This document shows, in pieces, positions 36,335-45,191 of a DNA stretch of 64,000 nucleotides. A program made the translations under genes and the position numbers. Source of the DNA: Alphaproteobacteria bacterium (lineage in GTDB: Bacteria > Pseudomonadota > Alphaproteobacteria > CACIAM-22H2); the NCBI GenBank assembly GCA_016793165.1, contig JAEULA010000013.1, forward strand, positions 205,323 through 269,322, read 5' to 3'. A model generated the notes under the pieces. That model was not told the origin of the DNA. It ran no database searches and was given only the letters and a program-made list of their open reading frames with translations. Within the stretch, counting starts at the first letter, position 1; each line of letters opens with the position of its first letter.

Positions 36335-37609
36335 ATGATCGACCCGCGCCTCGACGCCGCCTTCACCGCCCTCGCCCGCGACGACGAGGGCTGGCTCGGC
36401 CCGCTCGCCCGCATGATCTCGTGCGACACGACGTTTCCGCCCGGCGCAGGCTACGGCGCCTTCGCCGACCTGATGACGGAGATCTTCGCGCCGCTGGGAT
36501 TCGCCTTCGAGCGCGTGAGCGTCCCCGCGGCGCTGTGGAGCGGCGAGGCCACGCAGGCCGCCGGCGAGCGCGTGAACCTGATCGCCCGTCGGCGGGGCAC
36601 CGCCCGGAAGGACGTCGCGGCGATCTATTTCCACGTCGACACGGTGCCGCCGGGGCCCGGCTGGACGCATCCGCCGCTGCAGCTGACGCGCGTCGGCGAC
36701 CGGCTGTTCGGCCGCGGCACCGCCGACATGAAGGGGACGATCGCGGCGACGTTCGCGGCGCTGGGCGCCGCGCGGGCCTGCGGCCTGCCGCTCGCCTTCG
36801 ATACCGACCTCCTGTTCTGCACCGACGAGGAAGGCGGCCTCTATCCCGGCGCGCGCTATCTGGCGGAGCGCGGGCTCATCGAAGGCCATGTCGTCTGCCT
36901 CAACGGCGGCGCCGCGCCGCGGATCTGGGCCGGCTGCTTCGGCAGCTTCGATCTGGCGGTGCGGATCGCCGGCCGCTCGGCGCATTCCGGCGATCCGGTT
37001 GGCGGCATCAATGCCGTCGAGGAGGCCGTCCCGATCCTGGCCGCGTTGCGCGCATTGCAGGCGGATGTGGAGACGCGGCGCTCGGCGATGCCCGCCCCGC
37101 CGCACTATGACGGCCGGCCGCTGACCGCCCGCCTCAGCGTCACCGCGATCCAGGGCGGCGCCAAGGGCTCGTCCCTGCCCGGCGACTGCACGCTGATCCT
37201 CAATCGCCGCTATCCGCCCGAGGAAAGCTTCGAGGACGCGCGTCGCGAGCTCGAGGCCGCGATCCGCGCCGCCGCGGCGGGTACGCGCGCCCTCGGCGTG
37301 ACGATCCACCTCGTCGGCCATCTCGCCCCGGTCGCCGATCCCGATCGCGGCCCATACTGGCCGCGCTGGTGTGATGCGACCGCGCTCGGCTTCGGCTACC
37401 CGCGGGACTCCTTCCGGCGCTGGGGCTCGTCGACCAGCTCGGACATGGGGTTCGTGCACCAGGCGGGCATCCGCGACATCCTGCTCGGGGGCCTGGCCCG
37501 GCCGGGACACGGCATGCATGCCGCCGACGAGTTCACGACGATCGACGACGTGCGCGGCCTCGCGCGCACCCTGCTGGCCTACCTGACCGATCTCGCGCCG
37601 CGGTCGTGA
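36335..37609 (+). CDS. M20 family amidohydrolase/peptidase (ArgE/DapE-like)
   Basis: A 424-residue M20 hydrolase for acylated amino acids or dipeptides. Metal-site residues: His100 in YFHVDTVPPG, Asp131 in GRGTADMKG, general-base and ligand Glu165-Glu166 in TDEEGG, and His in GMHAADEF near the end. The fourth ligand position (usually Glu in GEPT) reads LNGGAAP and has no acidic residue. Dimerisation segment GRSAHSGDP is intact. ATG 36335 is chosen over upstream low-complexity sequence. It ends 84 bases before a peptide-binding protein gene, suggesting it acts on imported substrate. Confidence 0.85.
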   Translation: MIDPRLDAAFTALARDDEGWLGPLARMISCDTTFPPGAGYGAFADLMTEIFAPLGFAFERVSVPAALWSGEATQAAGERVNLIARRRGTARKDVAAIYFHVDTVPPGPGWTHPPLQLTRVGDRLFGRGTADMKGTIAATFAALGAARACGLPLAFDTDLLFCTDEEGGLYPGARYLAERGLIEGHVVCLNGGAAPRIWAGCFGSFDLAVRIAGRSAHSGDPVGGINAVEEAVPILAALRALQADVETRRSAMPAPPHYDGRPLTARLSVTAIQGGAKGSSLPGDCTLILNRRYPPEESFEDARRELEAAIRAAAAGTRALGVTIHLVGHLAPVADPDRGPYWPRWCDATALGFGYPRDSFRRWGSSTSSDMGFVHQAGIRDILLGGLARPGHGMHAADEFTTIDDVRGLARTLLAYLTDLAPRS

Positions 37610-37693
37610 CGTCGCGCCGCGACGTGGCGACGCCATTCGCCGCGCCCGACGGCTGGTGTAGGCTCCGCCTCCGCAAGACCGAAGGGGGACGAC

Positions 37694-39250
37694 ATGATCG
37701 CCACGACAGGACTCAATCGCCGGCAGCTGATGCTCGCCTCCGGTGCCCTCGCCGCCGCGCCGCTGGCGGCGCGCGCGCAGGGCGCGCCGAAGCGCGGCGG
37801 GACGCTGCGCATGAGCGTCGACCAGGCGGTCGCAAAGCTCAATCCCCTGCTCACCCGCGTGAACCCCGAATATCTCGTCGCCGAGATGCTCTACAGCGGC
37901 CTGACCCGGCTCGGCGCCGACATGACGCCGGTGCCCGACCTCGCGGAGTCCTGGAGCCCGTCGCCCGACCTCACCGAATGGACGTTCAAGCTGCGCAGCG
38001 GCGTGGTCTTCCATGACGGCACGCCCTGCACGGCTGCGGACGTCGCCGCGAGCTTCGAGGCGATCCTCGACGCCAAGACCGCCTCGCCGGCGCGAACCAA
38101 TGTCGGCCCGATCGACAAGGTGATCGCGAGCGACGCGACGACCGTCGTGGTGAAGCTCAAGGCGCCCTATGCCGACCTGCCCGTCGCGCTCGCCTACACC
38201 AACGCGCGCATCGTGCCGAAGTCGGTGATCGAGGCCGGGCTCCAGCGGCTCGATCGCGAGGCGATCGGCACCGGGCCGTTCCGTCTCGTGAGCTACGAAC
38301 CCGAGCGACAGGTGGTCGTGGCGCGCAACGACCGCTATTACGATCCTGCGCGCCCGTATCTCGATCGCGTCGAGGTCGTCGTCTATCCCGACCCGACCGC
38401 CGAGGGCTCGGCCCTGATGTCGGGACAGACGGACCTGACGCTCAACACGCTGCCGACCGAGTACGCCCGGCTTCAGAAGGCGCCGGGGGTCAAGGTGATG
38501 CGCACGCCGTCCGGCCAGTTCTGCAACGTTAATTTCGGCTGCGACGTGAAGCCGTTCGACGACGTTCGGGTGCGCCAGGCGCTCGCCATGTGCGTGGATC
38601 GCGCGCAGATGGTCGATTTCGTCGCCGAGGGCTACGGCACGCCTGGCCACGACACGCCGATGAACGCGGCCTACACCTACTTCGTCGAGCAGCCGGCAAA
38701 GAAGCCGGACGTCGCCGGGGCGAAGCGGCTGCTCGCCGCGGCCGGCCATGCCAACGGGCTCAGGGCGACGATCATCGCCTCGGACCGTCCCGCGGTCCGC
38801 ACACAGCTGGCCATCGCGCTGCGAGAGATGGCCAAGCCGGCCGGCTTCGACATCCAGGTCGAGACGATGCCGCACGCCACCTATCTCGACCAGGTCTGGC
38901 GCAAGGGCAACTTCTACATCGGCTTCTACAACATGCAGGCGACGGCCGACGCGATCTTCGCCCTGCTCTACACGAGCAACGCCGCCTGGAACGAGACGCG
39001 CTGGAACAACGCCGAGTTCGACAAGCGCGTGAACGAGGCCCGCGTGACGATCGATCCCGCGAAGCGACGCGCGCTCTACGGCGAGGCGCAGGCGATGATG
39101 CACAGGGACGTCCCGTCGATCATCCCCGTGTTCTTCGACCTCCTCGCCGCCCGGCGCGACTACGTCATGGGCTACGAGGTCCATCCCCGCGGCGCGGTCT
39201 TCCGCCTCGACTACGCGTGGCTCGCCGACGGCGCGCCGAAGCGCGGATAA
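37694..39250 (+). CDS. Peptide ABC transporter substrate-binding protein (SBP family 5)
   Basis: A 518-residue periplasmic binding protein. The Tat-type signal LNRRQLMLASGALAAAPLAA ends ARAQG. Family 5 marks: PKRGGTLRMSVD, FKLRSGVVFHDGTPCTAADVAASF and VRQALAMCVDRAQMVDF. GGGGGAC precedes ATG 37694. It starts the second Dpp-type operon of the window and is only distantly similar to the binding protein at 3602. A hairpin follows in the spacer before the permease gene. Ligand not deducible; the neighbouring M20/M24 proteins suggest an amide-linked compound. Confidence 0.93.
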   Translation: MIATTGLNRRQLMLASGALAAAPLAARAQGAPKRGGTLRMSVDQAVAKLNPLLTRVNPEYLVAEMLYSGLTRLGADMTPVPDLAESWSPSPDLTEWTFKLRSGVVFHDGTPCTAADVAASFEAILDAKTASPARTNVGPIDKVIASDATTVVVKLKAPYADLPVALAYTNARIVPKSVIEAGLQRLDREAIGTGPFRLVSYEPERQVVVARNDRYYDPARPYLDRVEVVVYPDPTAEGSALMSGQTDLTLNTLPTEYARLQKAPGVKVMRTPSGQFCNVNFGCDVKPFDDVRVRQALAMCVDRAQMVDFVAEGYGTPGHDTPMNAAYTYFVEQPAKKPDVAGAKRLLAAAGHANGLRATIIASDRPAVRTQLAIALREMAKPAGFDIQVETMPHATYLDQVWRKGNFYIGFYNMQATADAIFALLYTSNAAWNETRWNNAEFDKRVNEARVTIDPAKRRALYGEAQAMMHRDVPSIIPVFFDLLAARRDYVMGYEVHPRGAVFRLDYAWLADGAPKRG

Positions 39251-39261
39251 CGCGTTCGCCG

Positions 39262-39293
39262 CCCTCCCGTCGCGCGGCGATGCGACGGGAGGG
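39262..39293. repeat. Perfect hairpin in the binding protein/permease spacer
   Basis: CCCTCCCGTCGC (39262-39273) and GCGACGGGAGGG (39282-39293) form a 12-base perfect stem with an 8-base loop. A partial second copy, CCCTCCCGCCGTCGCGCGG, appears near 39375-39393. No T-run follows. It may stabilise or attenuate the transcript so that binding protein exceeds permease. Confidence 0.6.
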
Positions 39294-39414
39294 TTGGCCG
39301 CGCAGCGATGGGGAGGACACGCGTGGAACTCGGAGACACCCCTGCCCTGCCCGCGTTCGTCGCACCCGGGGATCCCTCCCGCCGTCGCGCGGCCGAAGCA
39401 ATGCGCGCGCGCTG

Positions 39415-40362
39415 ATGTCCCTCGCCTATCTCCTCCGCCGCCTCGGCCTCACGGCCTACACGCTGCTCGTCGTGTCGCTGATCGTGTTCGGCATCACGCA
39501 GGTGCTGCCGGCCGACGCCGCCACCGTGCTGCTCGGCGAGTCCGCGACCGCGGACCAGCTCGCCGCGCTGCGGGCGCGGCTCGGCCTCGACGATCCGGTA
39601 TGGCTGCAGTACGGGCGCTGGCTCGGCGGCGTGCTGCGCGGGGATTTCGGGGTCTCCATGCGCACCGGCCAGCCCGTCGTCGGGGCCATGTTGGAGGCGC
39701 TGAGCCGCTCCCTCCTCCTGGCGCTGCTGTCGATCTCGCTGATGCTGGTGATCGCGATTCCCCTCGGCATGACCGCCGCCACCCGCCGCGGCCGCCTGAG
39801 CGACGTCGCCGTCGGGATCCTGTCCTATGTCGGCGTGTCGCTGCCGGAGTTCGTGACCGCGACGCTGATCCTGCTGGTGCTCGCGGACTGGCTGCAGCTG
39901 CTGCCCGCCACCGGCTACGTACCGTTGACGGAGAACCTCGGCCTCGGCCTCAAGCATCTCGTCCTGCCGACGATGACCGTGTCGCTGATCCTGGTCGCGC
40001 ATGTCGCGCGGATGGTCCGCTCCGAGCTCGTGGACGTGCTGCAGACCGACTACGTCCGCGCCGCACGGCTGAAGGGCCTGCCCGAGCGCACGGTCCTGTT
40101 CAAGCATGCGCTGCGCAACGCGCTGCTCCCGACGATCACCATCGTGGCGCTCGATGTCGGCTACCTGCTCGGCGGCATCATCGTCGTGGAGGAGATCTTC
40201 GCCATCCCCGGGATCGGCCGGCAGCTGATCGTCTCGATCCAGGCGCGCGACCTGCCGATGATCCAGGCCGGCGCGCTGATCATGGCGGCGACCTACTCGG
40301 CGGTGAACTTCCTCGCCGACATGACCTACGCCGCGCTCGACAAGCGCATCCAGTATGGCTGA
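39415..40362 (+). CDS. Peptide ABC transporter permease, DppB type
   Basis: A 315-residue inner-membrane permease starting MSLAYLLRRLGLTAYTLLVV. It contains GLDDPVWLQYGRWLGGVLRGDFGVSMRTG split over the periplasmic part, the coupling loop YVRAARLKGLPERTVLFKHA and the end NFLADMTYAALDKRIQYG, all typical of DppB/GsiC. Six predicted helices. It overlaps the DppC-type gene by 8 bases. The transporter type is sure; the substrate is not. Confidence 0.94.
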   Translation: MSLAYLLRRLGLTAYTLLVVSLIVFGITQVLPADAATVLLGESATADQLAALRARLGLDDPVWLQYGRWLGGVLRGDFGVSMRTGQPVVGAMLEALSRSLLLALLSISLMLVIAIPLGMTAATRRGRLSDVAVGILSYVGVSLPEFVTATLILLVLADWLQLLPATGYVPLTENLGLGLKHLVLPTMTVSLILVAHVARMVRSELVDVLQTDYVRAARLKGLPERTVLFKHALRNALLPTITIVALDVGYLLGGIIVVEEIFAIPGIGRQLIVSIQARDLPMIQAGALIMAATYSAVNFLADMTYAALDKRIQYG

Positions 40363-41182
40363 GCTCCTCGCCCGGCTGCTGCGAACCCCGCAGGGCGCCA
40401 TCGGCGTCGTCATCGTCGCGGTCGTCGTGCTGCTCGTCGCCTTCGGCCCGCTGCTCGCGCCCTACAGCCCCGAGGGCCTCGCGCCGCTCAACCGGTACAA
40501 GCCGCCCAGCACCGCATATTGGCTGGGCACCGATCACTACGGACGCGACATCCTCAGCCGCATCCTGCACGGCGCGCGCGCGACGGTGGTCATGGCCGTC
40601 ATCGCGACGACCTGCGGCACCCTGGCCGGCGCACTGATCGGCACCGGCTCCGCCTTCATCGGCGGCCGCGTCGACGAGGCTGCGATGCGGACGATCGACG
40701 CCGTGATGGCCGTTCCCAGCCTGCTCATGGCGCTGCTCATCGTCTCGACCCTGGGCAAGAGCGCCACCAACGCGGTGCTCGCCATCGCCATCGCCGGGAC
40801 CCCCGGCATGGCGCGCATCACGCGTTCGGTGGCGCTTGCCGTGCGCAAGCAGGACTACGTCAATGCCGCGATCGCACGCGGAGAGCGCGCCGGATTCATC
40901 GTGCTGCGCGAGATGCTGCCCAACGTGATCGCGCCGATCATCGTCGAGTGGACGATCCGGATCGCCTTCGCGGTGATGGTCTTCGCCACGCTGAGCTTCC
41001 TCGGCCTGGGGGCGCAGCCGCCGGCGCCCGAATGGGGCCTGATGGTCGCGGAGGCGCGCAAGTTCATGCACCTGTCGCCGTGGATGATCCTGTGGCCGAG
41101 CGTCGCCATCGCGGTGGTCGCGATCGGCTTCAACCTGCTCGGCGACGGCCTGCGCGACGCCCTCAATCCGCGGACCGGCTGA
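40355..41182 (+). CDS. Peptide ABC transporter permease, DppC type
   Basis: A 275-residue permease. It has the N-terminal helix GVVIVAVVVLLVAFGPLLAP, YWLGTDHYGRDILSRILHG, the coupling loop DYVNAAIARGERAGFIVLRE and the end NLLGDGLRDALNPRTG. It is the partner of the DppB-type permease, whose stop it overlaps. The ATPase gene begins 3 bases after its stop. Confidence 0.94.
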   Translation: MAELLARLLRTPQGAIGVVIVAVVVLLVAFGPLLAPYSPEGLAPLNRYKPPSTAYWLGTDHYGRDILSRILHGARATVVMAVIATTCGTLAGALIGTGSAFIGGRVDEAAMRTIDAVMAVPSLLMALLIVSTLGKSATNAVLAIAIAGTPGMARITRSVALAVRKQDYVNAAIARGERAGFIVLREMLPNVIAPIIVEWTIRIAFAVMVFATLSFLGLGAQPPAPEWGLMVAEARKFMHLSPWMILWPSVAIAVVAIGFNLLGDGLRDALNPRTG

Positions 41183-41185
41183 CCC

Positions 41186-42817
41186 GTGCCGCCCCCGGTC
41201 CTCCAGATCCGCGGCTACAGCCTCGACTACGCCACTCCGGCGGGCCCGGTCCACGCGCTCGCGGACATCGATGTCGAGATCGCGGCCGGCGAGGTCCTCG
41301 GACTGGTCGGCGAATCGGGTTCGGGGAAGACGTCGCTCGCGTGGGCGATCATGCGCCACCTCGCCGGCAATGCGCGCGAGCCCAGGGGATCGATCCGCCT
41401 CGGCGCCGACGAGCTCACGACGATCGATGTCGCGGCGCTCTCCCGGATCCGGGGGCGGCGCATCGGCATGGTGTTCCAGGACCCGAGCACGTCGCTCAAC
41501 CCGACGCTGACCCTCGGCGAGCAGCTCCTCGAGGCGCTCGTGCTTCATCGCGGGCTCGATCGCGACGCCGCGTCGCGCGAGGGCGAGGCGATGCTCGCGC
41601 GCGTCGGGATCCGCGAGCCGGCGGCGATGATGCGTCGCTACCCGCACGAGGCCTCGGGCGGCGAGAAGCAGCGCATCGTCATCGCCACGGCCTTCGCCTG
41701 TCGGCCCGAACTCGTGATCTTCGACGAGCCGACCACCGCGCTCGACGTCATCACCGCGCGCCAGATCCTGGATCTCTTCGCCGAGCTCCAGGCCGAGACG
41801 CGCACCGCCTCGCTCTACATCAGCCACGACCTGGCGCTCGTCAGCCGCGTGGCGCACCGCGTCGCCGTCATCCATCGCGGCCGGATCGTCGAGACCGGGC
41901 CGGTCGACGAGGTCTTCGCGCGGCCGCGCCACGACTACACCCGCGCCCTGCTCGCCGCGGTGCCGCGCGCCGAGCAGCGGCTGGTCGGGACCGTGCCCGG
42001 CCGCGGCGCGCCGCTGGTCGCGATCACCGACGTGACCGTGCGCTACGGTCGCCCGTCGCTCGTCGCCGACCTGTTGCGCCGGTCGCGCAAGCAGACGATC
42101 GGCAGCCGCAACGTCACGCTCAGCGTGCAGCCGGGCGAGATCCTGGGAATCGTCGGCGAGTCCGGCTCGGGCAAGTCCACCCTGGCGCGCGCGCTCACGG
42201 GCCTCGCCGGCTTCGAGGGCGAGATCCGCTTCGATGGCCGGCGGATCGGCGGCCCCGCCGACATGGATCGCGACTACCGCCGCGACGTCCAGATCGTGTT
42301 CCAGCACCCGGACTCCTCGCTCAATCCGCGCCATCGCGTGCGCGAGATCCTGGCGCGCCCGCTGCAGCTGTACGGCGATCCCGAGGGCCGCCCGCTCGAG
42401 CGCGCGGTCGCCGATCTGCTGGCCGAGGTGCAGCTGCCGGCAAGCCACGCCGCGCGCTATCCCCACCAGCTCTCCGGCGGCGAGAAGCAGCGCGTGGCGA
42501 TCGCCCGCGCCTTCGCCTCGCGCCCGCGTCTCGTCATCTGCGACGAGGTGACCTCGTCGCTGGACGTGTCGGTCCAGGCTGCGGTGGTGCGCCTGCTCGT
42601 GGACCTGCAGATGCGAACCGGCGCGAGCGCGATCTTCATCAGCCACGACATCAATCTGGTGCGGCAGATCGCCCACCGGATCGCCGTGATGAGCCGCGGC
42701 GAGCTCGTCGAGACGATCGACGCCGAGGCGCTGGCCGCTTCCGGCCCCCGCCACCCCTACACCGCCGCGCTCATCGCGGCCGTCCCCACCATCCGCAGCG
42801 TTGGAGCCACGCCATGA
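41186..42817 (+). CDS. Peptide ABC transporter ATPase, DppD-DppF fusion
   Basis: A 543-residue double ATPase. Cassette 1: Walker A GESGSGKTS, signature ASGGEKQRI, Walker [13 protein letters not shown]. Cassette 2: Walker [10 protein letters not shown], signature LSGGEKQRV, Walker B LVICDEVTSSLD, in which the usual Pro after the catalytic Glu is Val. Both switch His are in ISHD. The start is GTG 41186 just after the permease stop. Its stop overlaps the ATG of the M20-like gene, showing that the hydrolase homologues belong to the transporter operon. Confidence 0.93.
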   Translation: MPPPVLQIRGYSLDYATPAGPVHALADIDVEIAAGEVLGLVGESGSGKTSLAWAIMRHLAGNAREPRGSIRLGADELTTIDVAALSRIRGRRIGMVFQDPSTSLNPTLTLGEQLLEALVLHRGLDRDAASREGEAMLARVGIREPAAMMRRYPHEASGGEKQRIVIATAFACRPELVIFDEPTTALDVITARQILDLFAELQAETRTASLYISHDLALVSRVAHRVAVIHRGRIVETGPVDEVFARPRHDYTRALLAAVPRAEQRLVGTVPGRGAPLVAITDVTVRYGRPSLVADLLRRSRKQTIGSRNVTLSVQPGEILGIVGESGSGKSTLARALTGLAGFEGEIRFDGRRIGGPADMDRDYRRDVQIVFQHPDSSLNPRHRVREILARPLQLYGDPEGRPLERAVADLLAEVQLPASHAARYPHQLSGGEKQRVAIARAFASRPRLVICDEVTSSLDVSVQAAVVRLLVDLQMRTGASAIFISHDINLVRQIAHRIAVMSRGELVETIDAEALAASGPRHPYTAALIAAVPTIRSVGATP

Positions 42818-44031
42818 CCGAAGACGACCTGCTCGCCCGCATCGACGCCAAGGCGAGCCTCGATTTCCTCGCCGAGATGGTCCGCCACAAGAGCTACTCG
42901 CAGACCGAGGGCGAGCGGAAGCTCGCCGCGTACATGTGCGAGCGGATGACGGCGATCGGGCTCGACGCCAAGCTGACGCCGGTCGAGGGCGAGCGCGTCA
43001 ACGCGATCGGCGTCCGCAAGGGCGCCGGCGGCGGCAAAAGCCTGCTGTTCAACGGCCATCTCGACACCAACCCGGCGACGGAGGGCTGGACCGTCGATCC
43101 CTGGGGCGGCGTGGTGGACGACAAGTTCATCTACGGCATCGGCGTGTCGAACATGAAGGCGGGCGACGCCGCCTATTTCTGCGCGCTGAAGACGCTGATC
43201 GACGCCGGCGTGAAGCTGAAGGGCGACGTCATCCTGACCTACGTCGTCGGCGAGCTTCAGGGCGGCGTCGGCACGCTTGCCGCGATCAACCAGGGCTGGA
43301 AGGCCGACTACTTCATCAACACGGAGCCGACCGACATCGGCGCGCTGACCATGCACGCGGCCGCCTTCACCTTCATCATCGAGCTCACCGGCATCACGCG
43401 CCACCTGTCCAAGCGCGAGCAGGCGGTCGACGTGATCTCGGCCGCCTGTGACCTGATCCCGCGGCTCAACGGGATGACGTTCTCGGGCGCGCGCTCGGAC
43501 GAGCACCGCTCGATCAATCGGGCTCATGTCGGCGTGGTCCACGGCGCGCTCGGCAAGTCCCTCGAGGAATGGCGGCCGCCCCAGGTCGCCGACTTCCTGC
43601 GCATCAAGGGCTCGGCCCGCTACGCGCCCGGGCAGAACGAGACCCAGGTGCTCGCCGACATGCGCAAGGTGCTCGACGATCTCGAGCGCCGCTTCCCCGG
43701 CCTGAAAACGGTGCTGATTCCGGAACATCAGGTCGGCCGGCCGGCGATGCCGCCCTTCGAGGTCGCGCGCGACGCGCGCATCGTGAAGGTCGTCAACCGC
43801 GCCTACGAGAAGATCCGCGGCACGAAGCAGCCGACCGGCCCTCTGGGGCCGCCGGGCTTCTACGGCACCGACGCCTCGCATTTCTACAGCCGGCTGGGGA
43901 TGGAGGGCATCGTGTGCGGCCCCGGCGGCCGCTACAACACCATGCCCGACGAGCGCGTCGACATCCCCGACTACCTCGACGCGATCAGGATCTACCTGCT
44001 CGCGATGCTCGACATCTGCGAGCGCGCATGA
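42814..44031 (+). CDS. M20-family homologue with most zinc ligands replaced
   Basis: A 405-residue protein of clear M20 fold. His82 (NGHLDTNP) and Glu171 (NTEPTD) are kept. The bridging Asp is Asn113 (VSNMKAG instead of AADMKG), the ligand Glu is Leu148 (GELQGG instead of DEExGG, the general base Glu147 is kept), and the C-terminal ligand His is Asn375 (RYNTMPDE instead of HTPDE). Three of five usual ligands are lost, while the surrounding sequence is well kept and the reading frame intact. It overlaps the ATPase gene and the following M24 gene. Classical dizinc peptidase activity is unlikely; a different chemistry or a binding role is possible. Confidence 0.82.
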   Translation: MTEDDLLARIDAKASLDFLAEMVRHKSYSQTEGERKLAAYMCERMTAIGLDAKLTPVEGERVNAIGVRKGAGGGKSLLFNGHLDTNPATEGWTVDPWGGVVDDKFIYGIGVSNMKAGDAAYFCALKTLIDAGVKLKGDVILTYVVGELQGGVGTLAAINQGWKADYFINTEPTDIGALTMHAAAFTFIIELTGITRHLSKREQAVDVISAACDLIPRLNGMTFSGARSDEHRSINRAHVGVVHGALGKSLEEWRPPQVADFLRIKGSARYAPGQNETQVLADMRKVLDDLERRFPGLKTVLIPEHQVGRPAMPPFEVARDARIVKVVNRAYEKIRGTKQPTGPLGPPGFYGTDASHFYSRLGMEGIVCGPGGRYNTMPDERVDIPDYLDAIRIYLLAMLDICERA

Positions 44032-45149
44032 TCGCGCGCGAGGAGTTCGCGGCCCGCGCCGCGCGCATCCGCGCCGAGCTCGAGGCGCTCGGCGCCGACG
44101 TGCTGATGATCGACCACGGCGAGCTGCTCGCCTGGGCGACGGGCTACACCGTCTCCGAGACGATGCATCGTGCGGCATTCATCGCGCGCGACGGGCGCGC
44201 GTGGTGGGCGCTGCGCCTGCTCGACCTCGAGCCGTGCCGGCGCCGGACCTGGATCGAGGACGTGCACGCCTTCGCCGACCACGAGGACGCCCGCGCGGCC
44301 GTCGCGGAATCGGTCCGCACGCGCGGCTTCGCCAAGGCGACGATCGCCGTCGATTCGAACTCCTACGGCTTCAGCGCAGCGACCGCCGCGCGGCTCCGCG
44401 AGCTGCTGCCCGATGCGCGATGGGTCGACGCCCCCGGCATCAGCGACCGGCTTCGCTGGGTGAAGTCGCCCGCCGAGATCGCGCTGCTGCGCAAGGCGGC
44501 CGCCGTCGGCGACGCGGCGATGCGCGCCATCCAAGCGGCGGCGCGACCGGGCATCACCGCGCGCGAGGCCGCCGCCATCGCCGCGGCCGCGTTCCTGCGC
44601 GAGGGCGCGGACACCGGCGACGTCGGTCCGATCGCGCGCGCCACGGGTGATGTCGGCTTCCTGCACGCCGCCCTCGACGATACCGCCTGCACGGCCGGCG
44701 ACGTGCTGCATGTCGAGCTGATCCCCAAGGTGGCCAACTACTCGGGCCGGGTCATGCGCCCGATCCTGATCGGCGGCGATCCGCGTGGCCTGGCGCAGGC
44801 GACGGCGATGCTCGCCCGCGTGCAGGACGCGCAGTTCGCGGCGATGAAGCCGGGCGCGCTCGCGCGCGACGTCGACGCGATCGTCCGCGAGGGCGTCCAG
44901 CGGCTGGGCCTGCGCGAGACCTACGTGAACGCGACCGGCTACACGACCGGGCTCTACGCCCGCACCCCGCGCTCGAGCGACTTCAGCCGCATCTTCGTGC
45001 CGAACTCCGACTGGACGCTCGAGGCCGGGATGGTGTTCCACATGTACACCTCGGCCCGCGGGGTGGCGCTCAGCGAGACCGTCGCCGTGACGGCGGCCGG
45101 CGGCGAGCGGCTGTCGACCCTGCCGCGCGGGGCGCTGATCGCCGCATGA
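44028..45149 (+). CDS. M24-family (pita-bread) homologue with most metal ligands replaced
   Basis: A 373-residue protein with the creatinase-like N-terminal domain (1-150) and the pita-bread domain. The substrate-site His213 (FLHAALDD) is kept. The first metal Asp is Glu230 (VELIP), the second is Arg241 (YSGRVMRP instead of YxxDxxR), the His of GHGIG is missing (ATGYTTGLY), the Glu of the EP motif is Tyr340 (FHMYTS), and only the last Glu350 (LSETVAV) remains. So it is not a normal Xaa-Pro peptidase; creatinase, a metal-free relative, is the nearest precedent. It overlaps the M20-like gene and closes the transporter operon. Confidence 0.82.
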   Translation: MIAREEFAARAARIRAELEALGADVLMIDHGELLAWATGYTVSETMHRAAFIARDGRAWWALRLLDLEPCRRRTWIEDVHAFADHEDARAAVAESVRTRGFAKATIAVDSNSYGFSAATAARLRELLPDARWVDAPGISDRLRWVKSPAEIALLRKAAAVGDAAMRAIQAAARPGITAREAAAIAAAAFLREGADTGDVGPIARATGDVGFLHAALDDTACTAGDVLHVELIPKVANYSGRVMRPILIGGDPRGLAQATAMLARVQDAQFAAMKPGALARDVDAIVREGVQRLGLRETYVNATGYTTGLYARTPRSSDFSRIFVPNSDWTLEAGMVFHMYTSARGVALSETVAVTAAGGERLSTLPRGALIAA

Positions 45150-45153
45150 GCGG

Positions 45154-45181
45154 GGCGGAACCGGTCTCGGCCGGTTCCGCC
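45154..45181. terminator. Hairpin between convergent genes
   Basis: GGCGGAACCGG (45154-45164), loop TCTCGG, CCGGTTCCGCC-type arm (45171-45181): an 11-base perfect stem in the 42-base gap between the M24-like gene and the convergent FAH-family gene. There is no T-run, so it is a candidate bidirectional terminator or transcript stabiliser. Confidence 0.55.
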
Positions 45182-45191
45182 GCGACGCCCG

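Noticed and set aside
36083..39184. Open frame of more than 1000 codons on the minus strand
   Set aside because: It lies opposite an M20 hydrolase and a binding-protein gene with clear motifs; its product has only repetitive Arg/Asp/Gly composition.
40280..42754. Open frame of over 800 codons on the minus strand
   Set aside because: Antisense to DppC-type permease and the double ATPase; no motif, no ribosome site.
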